Source: Xanthomonas sacchari (lineage in GTDB: Bacteria > Pseudomonadota > Gammaproteobacteria > Xanthomonadales > Xanthomonadaceae). Taken from it: a stretch of 64,000 bases of DNA. Location of the stretch: assembly GCF_024266585.1 (NCBI RefSeq), contig NZ_CP100647.1, forward strand, positions 2,337,001-2,401,000. Reading direction: 5' to 3'. The notes below the pieces were generated by a model. The model saw only the letters and a list, made by a program, of their open reading frames with translations, was not told where the DNA came from and did no database searches. Positions within the stretch are counted from its first letter, which is position 1, and every line of letters starts with the position of its first letter. Both the position numbers and the translations under genes were made by a program. Positions 25,821-35,475 of the stretch are shown piece by piece.

Positions 25821-26324
25821 TCAGGCATTCTTGTTGTGCCGGCGCATGATCCGCTGCTTGTCGCGGGCCCAGTCGCGGTCCTTGGCCGCATTGCGCTTGT
25901 CGTGATCCTGCTTGCCCTTGGCCAGTGCGATCTCGAGCTTGATCTTGTTCTTGCTCCAGTACATCGCGGTGGGCACGAGGGTGTAGCCGTCGCGTTCGAC
26001 GCGGCCGATCAGCTTGTCGATCTCGTTCCGGTGCAGCAGCAGCTTGCGCGTGCGCCGGTCGTCGGCGACCACATGGGTGGAGGCCTGGATCAACGGGGTG
26101 ATCTGCGCACCGAACAGGAACAGCTCGCCCTGGCGCACGAAGGCGTAGCTCTCGCCGATGTTGGCGCGGCCGGCGCGGATCGACTTCACCTCCCAGCCCT
26201 GCAGGGCCAGGCCCGCCTCGTAGCGGTCCTCCAGGTGGTATTCGTGGCGCGCGCGCTTGTTCAGGGCGATGGTCTTGTTGGCCGCCGCGCCGTTTGCTTT
26301 ATCCTTGACGGGTTTCTTGCTCAT
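25821..26324 (-). CDS. smpB: SsrA-binding protein
   Basis: A 167-residue SmpB, the partner that carries tmRNA to stalled ribosomes. Characteristic stretches are [50 protein letters not shown] and the basic C-terminal tail [20 protein letters not shown] that enters the mRNA channel. The length is normal. It is divergent from ratA with a 59-base gap, as in many gamma-proteobacteria. Its RNA partner lies 3.3 kb away, on the far side of the subtilase fusion gene. Confidence 0.97.
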   Translation of the reverse strand: MSKKPVKDKANGAAANKTIALNKRARHEYHLEDRYEAGLALQGWEVKSIRAGRANIGESYAFVRQGELFLFGAQITPLIQASTHVVADDRRTRKLLLHRNEIDKLIGRVERDGYTLVPTAMYWSKNKIKLEIALAKGKQDHDKRNAAKDRDWARDKQRIMRRHNKNA

Positions 26325-26383
26325 CTTGCTATTGTCTCCGATTCGGGGCCTCCCGAACGTCTTGGTCCCACTTCCCGTCCCGA

Positions 26384-26815
26384 ATGCCTATCATCCGCCG
26401 CAGCGCCCTGGTCGAACACGCCGCAACACGCATGTTCGATCTGGTCAACGACGTCGCCGCCTATCCGCGCCGGTTCGCCTGGTGCGATGCGGCCCATATC
26501 CTCGAGCAGAGCGACCGCTTCCTGGTGGCGCGGCTGGACCTGGGGCTGGGTTCGTTCCGCACCTGGTTCACCACCGAAAACAGCCTGCAGCGTCCGGATC
26601 GCATCGATATGCAGCTGCGCGACGGCCCGTTCAAGCGCCTGCAGGGGCAGTGGACCTTCCAGGGCTTCAACGATCACGCCAGCAAGGTCAGCCTGATGCT
26701 CGACTTCGAACCCGCCTCGCGCCTGCTGGGGCCGGCGCTGGCGCTGGGCTTCCAGAGCCTGGCCGATCGCATGGTCAACGACTTCGTGCGCGTGGCCGAC
26801 CAGGAACCGGGCTAG
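26384..26815 (+). CDS. ratA: RatA-family START/polyketide-cyclase-like protein
   Basis: A 143-residue protein of the RatA (YfjG)/Coq10 family with a START-like lipid-binding fold. It begins [20 protein letters not shown] with the usual [14 protein letters not shown]. The late [16 protein letters not shown] is also typical. E. coli RatA was described as a ribosome-association inhibitor, while the family is also linked to ubiquinone binding, so the function is not settled by sequence. It is followed after five bases by ratB in the common ratA-ratB order. Confidence 0.93.
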   Translation: MPIIRRSALVEHAATRMFDLVNDVAAYPRRFAWCDAAHILEQSDRFLVARLDLGLGSFRTWFTTENSLQRPDRIDMQLRDGPFKRLQGQWTFQGFNDHASKVSLMLDFEPASRLLGPALALGFQSLADRMVNDFVRVADQEPG

Positions 26816-26820
26816 CCGCG

Positions 26821-27075
26821 ATGCAGGTCGAAGTGGTGCTGGCCTGGCCGGAGCATTTCGTGTCCCGCCGGCTGGAACTGCCTGAGGGGGCGACGGTCGC
26901 CGATGCGCTTGCGGCCGCCGCGTTGCCCGGGGCGACGCCGGGTATGCCGTGCGCGGTCTACGGCGAAGTCGCCGCGCCGACGCGGCTGCTGCAGGACGGC
27001 GACCGGGTGGAACTGCTCAGGCCGTTGCTGATCGATCCCAAGGACGCCAGGCGACGCCGCGCCAAGCCGCGCTGA
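26821..27075 (+). CDS. ratB: RnfH/RatB-family ubiquitin-like protein
   Basis: An 84-residue beta-grasp protein starting MQVEVVLAWPEHFVSRRLEL, with GDRVELLRPLLIDPKDARRR near the end, which is diagnostic of RnfH/RatB. It starts five bases after the ratA stop and converges with bamE, leaving 28 bases between the stop codons. The biochemical role is unknown. Confidence 0.92.
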   Translation: MQVEVVLAWPEHFVSRRLELPEGATVADALAAAALPGATPGMPCAVYGEVAAPTRLLQDGDRVELLRPLLIDPKDARRRRAKPR

Positions 27076-27103
27076 GCGGCGGGGCGCGGACGCGGCCGTC
27101 GGC

Positions 27104-27502
27104 TCATTCGCCGCGGCGCTGCTTCTTCTTGTCCTTGGCCAGGTTGCGGCCGAACTGGCGCACGCTGTTCTTGGCCAGCTCTTCGTCCTGGTCCGGGAAG
27201 TAATCGCCTTCCCAACGGGTCACCAGGTCGTTGTCGAAGAACACCACGAAATTCTTGATCTCGGTATGGCCCAGCCGGTCCAGACGCTCGGTGGAGGTGT
27301 AGTCCCAGCGCTGCGCGTGGAACGGGTCCGGAATCGAGGGGGTGCCCAGCAGCGCATTGACCTGCTGCTTGCTCTGCCCGACCTTGAGCTGCTCCACGGC
27401 CGACGGCTCGATCAGATTGCCCTGGTAGATGGGCTGCTTGTAAATGATGCCGCAGCCAGCGGTGGACAGGGCAACAGCGGCGACCAGCAGGAGATTGCGC
27501 AT
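27104..27502 (-). CDS. bamE: Outer-membrane assembly lipoprotein BamE (SmpA/OmlA)
   Basis: A 132-residue lipoprotein of the BAM complex that helps insert beta-barrel proteins. The signal ends in LSTAGC, and the mature part has YKQPIYQGNLIEPSAVEQLK, VNALLGTPSIPDPFHAQRWDY and a lysine-rich end. In Xanthomonas it is called OmlA and is transcribed divergently from fur, exactly as here with about 100 bases between. ATG at 27502 is the only start that gives a proper signal peptide. Confidence 0.96.
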   Translation of the reverse strand: MRNLLLVAAVALSTAGCGIIYKQPIYQGNLIEPSAVEQLKVGQSKQQVNALLGTPSIPDPFHAQRWDYTSTERLDRLGHTEIKNFVVFFDNDLVTRWEGDYFPDQDEELAKNSVRQFGRNLAKDKKKQRRGE

Positions 27503-27605
27503 CGGGGACAGGGCTGAATGAAATCGCGTCGATGATACACTCCCGGCGACCGCCGCGACCCATTCCCAGGCAGCTGGCGATAAACCAGCTATGAACGGAG
27601 ACGCC
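27503..27605. promoter_or_regulatory. Overlapping divergent promoters of bamE (omlA) and fur
   Basis: A gap of 103 bases that must carry both promoters. The AT-richer part, GATGATACAC (27531-27540), gives TACACT on the plus strand and TATCAT on the minus strand as possible -10 boxes. Upstream -35 matches are weak. No clear Fur box was found, so autoregulation is not supported by sequence. Confidence 0.4.
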
Positions 27606-28028
27606 ATGGAATCCCACGATCTGCGCAAAGTCGGCCTGAAGGTCACGCACCCCCGGATGCGCATCCTCGAGCTGCTGGAGCAGAAATCGGCGCGGCACCA
27701 CATGACCGCCGAGGAGATCTACCGGCAGCTGCTGGACCACGGCGACGAGATCGGCCTGGCCACGGTGTACCGGGTGCTGACCCAGTTCGAGGCGGCCGGG
27801 CTGGTGCTCAAGCACAACTTCGAGGGCGGCCAGGCGGTGTACGAACTGGACCGTGGCGGCCACCACGACCACATGGTGGACGTGGACACCGGCAAGATCA
27901 TCGAGTTCGAAAGCGCGGAAATCGAGGAATTGCAGCGCAAGATCGCCGCCGATCACGGCTACGAACTGGAAGAGCACTCCCTGGTGCTGTACGTGCGCAG
28001 CAAGCGCCCGAGCGGCAAGAAGGGGTAG
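27606..28028 (+). CDS. fur: Ferric uptake regulator Fur, cysteine-free
   Basis: A 140-residue iron-sensing repressor. The winged helix (KVTHPRMRILELLEQKSARH and DEIGLATVYRVLTQFEAAGL) is followed by the metal-binding and dimer domain (DRGGHHDHMVDVDTGKIIEF). The E. coli CxxC that follows HHDH is replaced by VDVDT, and the protein has no cysteine at all, so it cannot bind a Cys-type structural zinc. ATG at 27606 (MESHDLRKVGLK) is preferred over the ATG at 27591 because GGAG lies five bases before it and it matches the family N-terminus. Confidence 0.96.
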   Translation: MESHDLRKVGLKVTHPRMRILELLEQKSARHHMTAEEIYRQLLDHGDEIGLATVYRVLTQFEAAGLVLKHNFEGGQAVYELDRGGHHDHMVDVDTGKIIEFESAEIEELQRKIAADHGYELEEHSLVLYVRSKRPSGKKG

Positions 28029-28596
28029 TCCTGGCGGCCGGGTGCGCCTGGCCAGCCTGTGCGCCACCGGCGCGGGAGATGCGCTGGGGCTTCGCCGACG
28101 GACCCTCACCCCAACCCCTCTCCCGGGGGGAGAGGGGCTTTGGTGCCGCTCGACGGATGGCTTGGTGCACAACGCCGACCTCATGCCGCGGCGATACCGG
28201 CTCGGCAGCGGCGCGCATGCGTGGTCTGGCGTCTGAGTGGACTTGGCGGACTGTCGGCTCGCGGCTGAGGCCGCTCTAATCGCTACGGGGCACTCGGCAT
28301 CCCGCTTCATTGCGGCGGAAGCAGGCGATGAGAGGTGCCCTTCAGTCGCGATGCACCGTGTCGGCCAACCTGCTGGTTGGGAAAAGCGTCGGGACTGAAG
28401 TCCCTCCCACAAGGTATCCGCTGGGCGTGTCCTGGGCGCAAGCCGTAGGAGCGGCTTCAGCCGCGCCCTCGCATGCCGATTACGTCCGTCGCAGCCAGGC
28501 TGGAGAGACATGTCTGGCCAGCCGGTGTGGCCTCTCCGGGCCGGCGCTAGGGGCAGGGCCGGCCGGCGCCCGCATGGCGCCGTCGGCCCCCGCGTC
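28029..28596. other. Repeat-bearing gap between fur and recN
   Basis: About 570 bases without a credible gene. A perfect hairpin at 28115-28137 belongs to another widespread Xanthomonad repeat (CCCTCTCCC-GGG-GGGAGAGGG type) and probably ends the fur transcript. Single GGAGCGGCTTCAGCC-type copies lie at 28256-28279 (reverse) and 28445-28467 (forward). Confidence 0.6.
28115..28137 (+). terminator. GC-rich hairpin downstream of fur
   Basis: A perfect ten-base stem (28115-28124 with 28128-28137) and a three-base loop, followed by CTTTGG. It lies 86 bases after the fur stop. The core is a dispersed repeat that may double as terminator. Confidence 0.55.
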
Positions 28597-30258
28597 TCAC
28601 CCGGCGCTGAGCAGCAGCCGCTTGGCGGCCGCGCGGGCTTCCTTGCTGACCTCGACCCCGCCCAGCATACGCGCCAGTTCTTCCTCGCGCTGGCGCGGCG
28701 CCAGCAGTTCCACCGAGCTCTGGGTCATGCCTTCGACCGGTGCCTTGCTGACCCGGTAGTGGGCATGGCCCTGCGCTGCGACCTGCGGCAGGTGGGTCAC
28801 GCACAGCACCTGGCGCTGCTCGCCGAGCGCGCGCAGTTTCTTGCCGACGATGTCGGCGACGGCGCCGCCGATGCCCGAGTCCACTTCGTCGAAGACCATG
28901 GTCGGCACCGCGTCCAGGCCCAGCGCGGCGACCTCGATCGCCAGCGAAATGCGCGACAGTTCGCCGCCGGAGGCGACCTTGCGCAGGGCGCGCGGCGGCT
29001 GCCCGGCGTTGGCGGCGACCAGGAACTCGACCCGCTCGGCGCCGGCCGGGTCCGGCCGTTCGCTCTCGTGCGGCTCGAGCTGGATCAGGAAGCGGCCGCC
29101 GCCCATGCCCAGTTCGCCGATCAGCGCGGTGGTGTCGCGCGAGAGCGCCTGCGCGCCGCGGTCGCGGGTGGCGGTCAGGGCCGCCGCGGCGTCGCGCCAG
29201 GCCTGGGTGGCCTGGGCGATCTCGGCGTCGAGCACGTCCAGCCGCTCGCCGGCACCGCGCAGGCTCTCCACTTCGGCGAGCAGGGCGTCGCGGTGGTCGG
29301 CCAGCGCGTCCACCCCGATGCGGTGCTTGCGGGCCAGGTCGTGCAGGCGGCCGAGCCTGCGTTCCATTTCATCGAACTGCGCCGGGTCGGCGTCCAGGTC
29401 GTCGCGGACCCGGTCGATCAGCGCCAGTGCTTCCTCCAGCTGGATGCCGGCGCTGTCGATCAGCGCCTGCACCTCGGCCAAGCGCGGGTCGTACTCGCCG
29501 ACCTTGCCGAGCTCGTGGCGGGTCTGCTGCAGCAGGTCCAGCACGGCCGGCGCCTCGTCGCCGTTGAGCCGCTGCGCCGCGCCCTCGCAGGCGCCGATCA
29601 GCGCGGCGGCGTGGGCCTGGCGGCGGTGGTTGGCGTCCAGGGCGGCGATCGCCGCCGGGTCCAAGTCCTCGCGCTGCAGCTCGGCCAGCTGGTGCTGCAG
29701 GAACCCGATGCGGTCGCTGACGTCGCCCTGCGCCAGCAGGGTCTCGCGCTCGCTGAGCAGGCCCTGCCAGCGGGCGGCGGCGGCGCGCACCGCGGCGCGC
29801 TCGGCGTCGTTGCGGGCGTAGGCGTCGAGCAGGCCGAGCTGGCTGCCGCGCGAGAGCAGGGCCTGGTGTTCGTGCTGGCCGTGGATCTCGACCAGGTGTC
29901 CGGCCAGTTCGGCCAGTTGCGACAAGGTCACCGGGCGCCCGTTGATCCAGGCGCGGGAGCCGCCGTCGGCGCGGATCACCCGGCGCAGCTGGCAGTGGTC
30001 CTCGTCGTCGAGTTCGTTCTCGCGCAGCCAGGCGCGGGCCGGGGTAGGGGCGACGAACTCGGCCGACAGTTCGGCGCGGTCGGCGCCGTGGCGGACCACG
30101 CCGCTGTCGGCGCGCAGCCCGGACAGGAAGCCGAGCGCGTCCACCATCAGCGACTTGCCCGCGCCGGTTTCGCCGGACACCACGGTCATGCCTGGGCCGA
30201 ATTCCAGTTCGGTGCCGCGGACGACGGCGAAATCCTTGATCGAGAGATGTCTGAGCAT
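28597..30258 (-). CDS. recN: DNA repair protein RecN
   Basis: A 553-residue SMC-like ATPase used in double-strand break repair. It begins MLRHLSIKDFAVVRGTELEF. Walker A is SGETGAGKSLMVDAL near residue 30, then comes a long coiled coil, and the C-terminal lobe has the ABC signature region SGGELSRISLAIE, Walker B PTMVFDEVDSGIGG, and CVTHLPQVAAQGHAHY. The length is normal for RecN. It is divergent from hrcA with about 110 bases between. No LexA box was identified by eye. Confidence 0.97.
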   Translation of the reverse strand: MLRHLSIKDFAVVRGTELEFGPGMTVVSGETGAGKSLMVDALGFLSGLRADSGVVRHGADRAELSAEFVAPTPARAWLRENELDDEDHCQLRRVIRADGGSRAWINGRPVTLSQLAELAGHLVEIHGQHEHQALLSRGSQLGLLDAYARNDAERAAVRAAAARWQGLLSERETLLAQGDVSDRIGFLQHQLAELQREDLDPAAIAALDANHRRQAHAAALIGACEGAAQRLNGDEAPAVLDLLQQTRHELGKVGEYDPRLAEVQALIDSAGIQLEEALALIDRVRDDLDADPAQFDEMERRLGRLHDLARKHRIGVDALADHRDALLAEVESLRGAGERLDVLDAEIAQATQAWRDAAAALTATRDRGAQALSRDTTALIGELGMGGGRFLIQLEPHESERPDPAGAERVEFLVAANAGQPPRALRKVASGGELSRISLAIEVAALGLDAVPTMVFDEVDSGIGGAVADIVGKKLRALGEQRQVLCVTHLPQVAAQGHAHYRVSKAPVEGMTQSSVELLAPRQREEELARMLGGVEVSKEARAAAKRLLLSAG

Positions 30259-30315
30259 GGGGTCTGCTTCCGGGGCCGCGCAACGCTAGCATGCGCGGGT
30301 AGGTGGGCCAATGAC

Positions 30316-30344
30316 TTGCCAAGCCGGCGTGCAGCCATTATCTA
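30316..30344 (+). promoter_or_regulatory. Candidate promoter of hrcA
   Basis: TTGCCA (30316-30321) and TATCTA (30339-30344) are 17 bases apart, a fair sigma-70 match 26 bases ahead of the start codon. The same stretch (CTTGCC-N14-CCATTAT) also loosely resembles a heat-shock promoter. No CIRCE inverted repeat was seen here. Confidence 0.45.
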
Positions 30345-30369
30345 AGGACCAGTCTCACGGGTTGATTCC

Positions 30370-31428
30370 ATGCGCGCTTCCCAGGTCCATTCCAGCCTCG
30401 ATCCGCGTGCCCGGCAGCTGCTGCGGACGCTGATCTCGCGCTATATCCGCGACGGCGAGCCGGTCGGCTCGCAGACCCTGGCCCGGCATGCCGGGCTGGA
30501 CGTGAGCCCGGCGACGATCCGCAACATCCTCGCCGACCTGGAGGACGCCGGCCTGCTCAGCTCGCCGCACACCTCGGCCGGACGCGTGCCCACCGCCACC
30601 GGCTACCGGGTGTTCGTCGACAGCCTGGTGCAGATGCGCCCGCCCGCCGAAGGCGAGGTGGCGCGGCTGCGCGCGGAGATGGCCAGCGCCGCCGGTACTC
30701 AGGCGCTGCTGGGCAGCGCCTCGGAACTGCTGTCGGCCATGACCCACTTCGTTGGCGTGGTCAGCGCGCCCAAGCGCGAGCAGTTCGCGTTCCGGCATAT
30801 CGACTTCGTGCCGCTGGACGCGCGGCGGGTGCTGGCGATCCTGGTGTTCGCCGACAACGAGGTGCAGAACCGGGTCATCGAGCCGCGCAAGGCCTACGAA
30901 CCGGCCGAGCTGGAGCGGGTGGCCAACTATCTGAACCGCCATTTCGCCGGGCGGGCGCTGGCCGACATCCGCGCCAGCCTGCTGCGCGACCTGCGCCATG
31001 CGCGCGACGAGATGGAGCAGTTGCTGGCGCACAGCGTCGAGCTGGCCGAGCAGGCGCTGGCCCCGGCCGGCGACGACGTGGTGCTGGCCGGGCAGACCAA
31101 GCTGATGGGCGTGCAGGACCTGTCGGACCTGGAGCGGCTGCGCGAGCTGTTCGAGGTCTTCGCCAGCAAGCGCGAGATCCTGCAACTGCTCGAGCGCACC
31201 ATCCGCGCCCCGGGCGTGCGCATCTTCATCGGCGAGGAGACCGGCATGGTGCCGCTGAAGAGCGTGTCGCTGGTGACCGCCCCGTACATGGCCGGCGGCC
31301 AGGTGCTGGGCGTGCTCGGGGTGATCGGCCCCAAGCGCATGGACTACGACCGCGTCATCCCCCTGGTGCAGACCGCCGCCGACGTCCTCGGCGCCCGCCT
31401 GGACCCGGCCCCGCCCAGCGACCGCTGA
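30370..31428 (+). CDS. hrcA: Heat-inducible transcription repressor HrcA
   Basis: A 352-residue repressor that binds CIRCE elements, usually before groESL. The N-terminal winged helix has RQLLRTLISRYIRDGEPVGS and LDVSPATIRNILADLEDAGL, followed by TSAGRVPTATGYRVFVDSLV. The effector domain ends GVLGVIGPKRMDYDRVIPLV. The length is typical. It heads the order hrcA-grpE-dnaK-dnaJ, with gaps that allow separate promoters for the later genes. Confidence 0.96.
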   Translation: MRASQVHSSLDPRARQLLRTLISRYIRDGEPVGSQTLARHAGLDVSPATIRNILADLEDAGLLSSPHTSAGRVPTATGYRVFVDSLVQMRPPAEGEVARLRAEMASAAGTQALLGSASELLSAMTHFVGVVSAPKREQFAFRHIDFVPLDARRVLAILVFADNEVQNRVIEPRKAYEPAELERVANYLNRHFAGRALADIRASLLRDLRHARDEMEQLLAHSVELAEQALAPAGDDVVLAGQTKLMGVQDLSDLERLRELFEVFASKREILQLLERTIRAPGVRIFIGEETGMVPLKSVSLVTAPYMAGGQVLGVLGVIGPKRMDYDRVIPLVQTAADVLGARLDPAPPSDR

Positions 31429-31527
31429 CACGGTTCGTGACGCGCCACGGCGCCATCCGCCAGCCCGCGATCCAGCCGCGGCGCGCCATTCCCCATTCCC
31501 GATTCCCCATTCCCGGCACTCAGGCGT

Positions 31528-31554
31528 CTTGAATCCGCCCCGGACGCCCACATA
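31528..31554 (+). promoter_or_regulatory. Possible heat-shock promoter of grpE
   Basis: CTTGAAT (31528-31534) is followed after about 13 bases by CCCACATA (near 31547-31554), a fair but imperfect match to the sigma-32 pattern CTTGAAA-N13-CCCCATNT. It lies 44 bases before grpE. A run of TTCCCCA-type repeats (31485-31518) lies just upstream. Confidence 0.4.
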
Positions 31555-31597
31555 GGTGGTCGGGTAAGGCGGGACGCACCCCGCCAGGGACACGGAC

Positions 31598-32119
31598 ATG
31601 ACGCAAGAGCACCCCGAATTCGATTCCGAACACCTCACCGAGGCGCAGCAGCCCTCGACCGATCCGCTGCAGGCGGAAGTGGAGACGCTGCGCAGCGAGC
31701 TGGCGCTGGTCAAGGCCGACGTCCTGCGCGAGCGGGCCGACCTGGAGAACCAGCGCAAGCGCATCGCCCGCGACGTGGAGCAGGCGCGCAAGTTCGCCAA
31801 CGAGCGCCTGCTCGGCGACCTGTTGCCGGTGTTCGACAGTCTGGACGCGGGGCTGGCCGCGGCCGGCAGCGAGCCCAGCCCGCTGCGCGACGGCCTGGAG
31901 CTGACCTACAAGCAGTTGCTGAAGGTCGCCGCCGACAACGGCCTGACCCTGCTGGACCCGACCGGGCAGCTGTTCAACCCGGACCACCACCAGGCGATCA
32001 GCCAGGCCGAGGCCGAGGGCGTCGCCCCGGGCCACGTGATCCAGGTGTTCCAGAAGGGCTACCTGCTCAACGAGCGCCTGCTGCGCCCGGCGCTGGTCGT
32101 GGTCGCCAAGCACGACTGA
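31598..32119 (+). CDS. grpE: Nucleotide exchange factor GrpE
   Basis: A 173-residue co-chaperone that drives ADP release from DnaK. A charged N-terminal tail leads into the long helix ([20 protein letters not shown], then [20 protein letters not shown]) used for dimerisation, then the family core [16 protein letters not shown]. The beta domain ends [20 protein letters not shown]. It is complete and follows hrcA by 169 bases. Confidence 0.96.
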   Translation: MTQEHPEFDSEHLTEAQQPSTDPLQAEVETLRSELALVKADVLRERADLENQRKRIARDVEQARKFANERLLGDLLPVFDSLDAGLAAAGSEPSPLRDGLELTYKQLLKVAADNGLTLLDPTGQLFNPDHHQAISQAEAEGVAPGHVIQVFQKGYLLNERLLRPALVVVAKHD

Positions 32120-32184
32120 GCGGGGCCGCCCGCCCGCGCCTGAACCCGGCGCGGCATGAGTGGAACGCTAGTTTGCGGCGATGG

Positions 32185-32212
32185 CTTGAATGACCTGCGG
32201 CCATCCCTATAT
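32185..32212 (+). promoter_or_regulatory. Sigma-32-type promoter of dnaK
   Basis: CTTGAA (32185-32190), then 14 bases, then CCCTATAT (32205-32212), lies 54 bases before dnaK. This is close to the heat-shock consensus CTTGAAA-N13-CCCCATNT and is the best such match in the window, so dnaK can be induced apart from hrcA and grpE. Confidence 0.65.
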
Positions 32213-32265
32213 CCGAATCAGATCCCGGCACTGGCCGGAAACACGACCTTTCAGGAGTCATCGCA

Positions 32266-34194
32266 ATGGGCAAGATCATCGGCATCGACCTGGGCACCAC
32301 CAACTCGTGCGTGGCGATCATGGACGGCGGCAAGGCGCGCGTCATCGAGAATTCCGAGGGTGACCGCACCACGCCTTCGATCGTCGCCTACACCAAGGAC
32401 GGCGAAGTACTGGTGGGCGCCTCGGCCAAGCGCCAGGCTGTCACCAACCCCAAGAACACCTTCTACGCGGTCAAGCGCCTGATCGGCCGCAAGTTCACCG
32501 ACGCCGAAGTGCAGAAGGACATCGGCCTGGTGCCGTACGGCATTGTCCAGCACGACAACGGCGACGCCTGGGTGGCCACCGCCGACGGCCGCAAGCTGGC
32601 GCCGCAGGAAATCTCCGCGCAGGTGCTGGAGAAGATGAAGAAGACCGCCGAGGCGTTCCTGGGCGAGACCGTCACCGAGGCGGTCATCACCGTGCCGGCG
32701 TACTTCAACGACAGCCAGCGCCAGGCGACCAAGGACGCCGGCCGCATCGCCGGCCTGGACGTCAAGCGCATCATCAACGAGCCGACCGCGGCCGCGCTGG
32801 CCTACGGCCTGGACAAGGCCCAGGGCGGTGACCGCAAGATCGCGGTGTACGACCTGGGCGGCGGCACCTTCGACGTGTCGATCATCGAGATCGCCAACGT
32901 CGACGGCGAGAAGCAGTTCGAAGTGCTGGCCACCAACGGCGACACCTTCCTGGGCGGCGAAGACTTCGACAAGCGCGTCATCGACTACCTCGTCGAAGAG
33001 TTCAACAAGGACCAGGGCATCGACCTGCGCAAGGATCCGCTGGCGCTGCAGCGCCTGAAGGACGCCGCCGAGCGCGCCAAGATCGAACTGTCGTCCTCGC
33101 AGCAGACCGAGGTCAACCTGCCGTACGTCACCGCCGACGCGTCGGGCCCGAAGCACCTCAACATCAAGCTGACCCGGGCCAAGCTCGAGGCGCTGGTGGA
33201 GGACCTGGTCAAGCGCACCATCGACCCGTGCCGCACCGCGCTGAACGACGCCGGCCTGCGCGCCAGCGACATCACCGAGGTGATCCTGGTCGGTGGCCAG
33301 ACCCGCATGCCGAAGGTGCAGCAGGCCGTGGCCGAGTTCTTCGGCAAGGAACCGCGCAAGGACGTCAACCCGGACGAGGCCGTGGCGCTGGGCGCCGCGA
33401 TCCAGGGCGGCGTGCTGGCCGGCGACGTCAAGGACGTGCTGCTGCTCGACGTGACCCCGCTGAGCCTGGGCATCGAGACCCTGGGCGGCGTGTTCACCAA
33501 GATCATCGAGAAGAACACCACCATCCCGACCAAGGCCTCGCAGGTGTTCTCCACCGCCGAGGACAACCAGTCGGCGGTGACCGTGCACGTGCTGCAGGGC
33601 GAGCGCGAGCAGGCCCGCTTCAACAAGTCGCTGGCCAAGTTCGACCTGTCCGGCATCGAGCCGGCGCCGCGCGGCCTGCCGCAGGTGGAGGTGTCCTTCG
33701 ACATCGACGCCAACGGCATCCTGCACGTGTCGGCCAAGGACAAGAAGACCAACAAGGAACAGAAGGTCGAGATCAAGGCCGGTTCCGGCCTGTCGGACGA
33801 TGAGATCCAGCGGATGGTCGCCGACGCGGAAGCCAACCGCGAGGAAGACAAGAAGTTCCACGAGCTGGTGCAGGCGCGCAACCAGGCCGACGGCCTGATC
33901 CACGCCACCCGCAGCGCGATCACCGAGCACGGCAGCAAGGTCGGCGGTGACGTGATCGGCAAGGTCGAGTCGGCGCTGGCGGATCTGGAAACCGCGATGA
34001 AGGGCGACGACAAGGGCCAGATCGAGGCCAAGACCAAGGCGCTGGAAGAGGCCGGTCAGTCGCTGTACGCGGCCGCGGCCGCCGGCGAGCAGCAGCCGGG
34101 CGGCAACGCCGGCGGCGGCGCGCACGCCTCGGCCCCGTCCGACGACGTGGTGGACGCCGAGTTCACCGAGGTCAAGGACGACAAGAAGGCGTGA
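32266..34194 (+). CDS. dnaK: Molecular chaperone DnaK (Hsp70)
   Basis: A 642-residue Hsp70. It begins [20 protein letters not shown]. The nucleotide domain holds the phosphate loop [18 protein letters not shown] and [17 protein letters not shown]. The substrate domain has [20 protein letters not shown], and the lid ends in a glycine/alanine-rich tail and the acidic end [13 protein letters not shown]. It uses GrpE and DnaJ, encoded on either side. It is complete and has strongly biased codon use, as expected of a highly expressed gene. Confidence 0.98.
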   Translation: MGKIIGIDLGTTNSCVAIMDGGKARVIENSEGDRTTPSIVAYTKDGEVLVGASAKRQAVTNPKNTFYAVKRLIGRKFTDAEVQKDIGLVPYGIVQHDNGDAWVATADGRKLAPQEISAQVLEKMKKTAEAFLGETVTEAVITVPAYFNDSQRQATKDAGRIAGLDVKRIINEPTAAALAYGLDKAQGGDRKIAVYDLGGGTFDVSIIEIANVDGEKQFEVLATNGDTFLGGEDFDKRVIDYLVEEFNKDQGIDLRKDPLALQRLKDAAERAKIELSSSQQTEVNLPYVTADASGPKHLNIKLTRAKLEALVEDLVKRTIDPCRTALNDAGLRASDITEVILVGGQTRMPKVQQAVAEFFGKEPRKDVNPDEAVALGAAIQGGVLAGDVKDVLLLDVTPLSLGIETLGGVFTKIIEKNTTIPTKASQVFSTAEDNQSAVTVHVLQGEREQARFNKSLAKFDLSGIEPAPRGLPQVEVSFDIDANGILHVSAKDKKTNKEQKVEIKAGSGLSDDEIQRMVADAEANREEDKKFHELVQARNQADGLIHATRSAITEHGSKVGGDVIGKVESALADLETAMKGDDKGQIEAKTKALEEAGQSLYAAAAAGEQQPGGNAGGGAHASAPSDDVVDAEFTEVKDDKKA

Positions 34195-34217
34195 CCCAGC
34201 TGTAGGGAATCGGTTTT

Positions 34218-34249
34218 CGAAGGAGCGGTGCTCAGGCTCCGCTCCTTCG
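34218..34249 (+). terminator. Hairpin between dnaK and dnaJ
   Basis: A perfect 11-bp stem (34218-34228 with 34239-34249) and a ten-base loop, followed by CCGTTTAAGG. It sits 23 bases after the dnaK stop and 96 before dnaJ. It could partly end transcription, so that less dnaJ is made than dnaK, or protect the dnaK 3' end. Confidence 0.65.
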
Positions 34250-34344
34250 CCGTTTAAGGTTCCCGGTTTCAACGCCGCTATGACGTATCGCCAAAGGATG
34301 CCCGTTTTGAACCATTCCCCATTCTCCACCGCCTATTCCCAGCT

Positions 34345-35475
34345 ATGAGCAAACGCGACTATTACGAAGTGCTGGGTGTGGCCCGCACCGCCAGCGACGA
34401 CGAGCTGAAGAAGGCCTATCGCCGTTGCGCGATGAAGTACCACCCGGACCGCAATCCCGGCGACCAAGCCGCCGAGGCCGCGTTCAAGGAATGCAAGGAA
34501 GCCTACGAGGTGCTGTCCGACGGCAACCGCCGGCGCATGTACGACGCGCACGGCCACGCCGCGTTCGAGCACGGGATGGGCGGCATGGGCGGCGGTCCCG
34601 GCGGCCCGGACATGGGCGATATCTTCGGCGACATCTTCGGCAACATCTTCGGCGGGGCCGGCGGTGGCGGGCGTGCGCCGCGGCGTGGCGCCGACATCGG
34701 CTACGTGCTGGAGCTGGACCTGGAGGAAGCGGTGGCCGGCATCGAGCGCCGCATCGAGATTCCGACCCTGAGCGAGTGCGAGCACTGCCACGGCAGCGGC
34801 TCGGAGGACGGCAAGGTCGAGACCTGCGGCACCTGCCACGGGCGCGGCCAGGTGCGCATCCAGCGCGGCATCTTCGCCATGCAGCAGACCTGCCCGCATT
34901 GCGCCGGTCGCGGCCAGATCGTGCAGAACCCGTGCGGCGTGTGCCGCGGCGCCGGGCGCGTGGAAGAGACCAAGGTGCTGTCGGTGAAGATTCCCGCCGG
35001 CGTCGACAACGGCGACCGCATCCGCCTTTCGGGCGAGGGCGAGGCCGGTCCGGCCGGTACCCCGCCGGGCGATCTGTACGTGGAAGTGCGGGTGCGCGAG
35101 CATGCGATCTTCCAGCGCGACGGCGACGACCTGCACTGCGAGGTGCCGATCCGCATCTCGCAGGCGGCCCTGGGCGACACCGTGCGCGTGGCCACCCTCG
35201 GCGGCGAGGCGGAGATCCGCATTCCCGCCGAGACCCAGACCGGCAAGCTGTTCCGCCTGCGCGGCAAGGGCGTGCGCTCGGTGCGCAGCCGCAGCGAAGG
35301 CGACCTGTACTGCCGGGTGGTGGTGGAGACGCCGATCAACCTCACCGCCGACCAGCGCAAGCTGCTGGAGCAGTTCGAGTCCACCTTCACCGGCGAGGAC
35401 GCGCGCAAGCATTCGCCGAAGTCGGCGACCTTCATCGATGGGGTGAAGGGGTTCTGGGATCGGATGACGTCGTAA
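34345..35475 (+). CDS. dnaJ: Co-chaperone DnaJ (Hsp40)
   Basis: A 376-residue class I DnaJ. The J domain (residues 1-70) holds the HPD motif in [11 protein letters not shown] glycine/phenylalanine-rich linker follows ([20 protein letters not shown]). The zinc domain has four CxxCxGxG repeats: [24 protein letters not shown] and CGVCRGAG. The C-terminal peptide-binding domains are complete. It closes the heat-shock cluster, 150 bases after dnaK with a hairpin between them. Confidence 0.98.
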   Translation: MSKRDYYEVLGVARTASDDELKKAYRRCAMKYHPDRNPGDQAAEAAFKECKEAYEVLSDGNRRRMYDAHGHAAFEHGMGGMGGGPGGPDMGDIFGDIFGNIFGGAGGGGRAPRRGADIGYVLELDLEEAVAGIERRIEIPTLSECEHCHGSGSEDGKVETCGTCHGRGQVRIQRGIFAMQQTCPHCAGRGQIVQNPCGVCRGAGRVEETKVLSVKIPAGVDNGDRIRLSGEGEAGPAGTPPGDLYVEVRVREHAIFQRDGDDLHCEVPIRISQAALGDTVRVATLGGEAEIRIPAETQTGKLFRLRGKGVRSVRSRSEGDLYCRVVVETPINLTADQRKLLEQFESTFTGEDARKHSPKSATFIDGVKGFWDRMTS

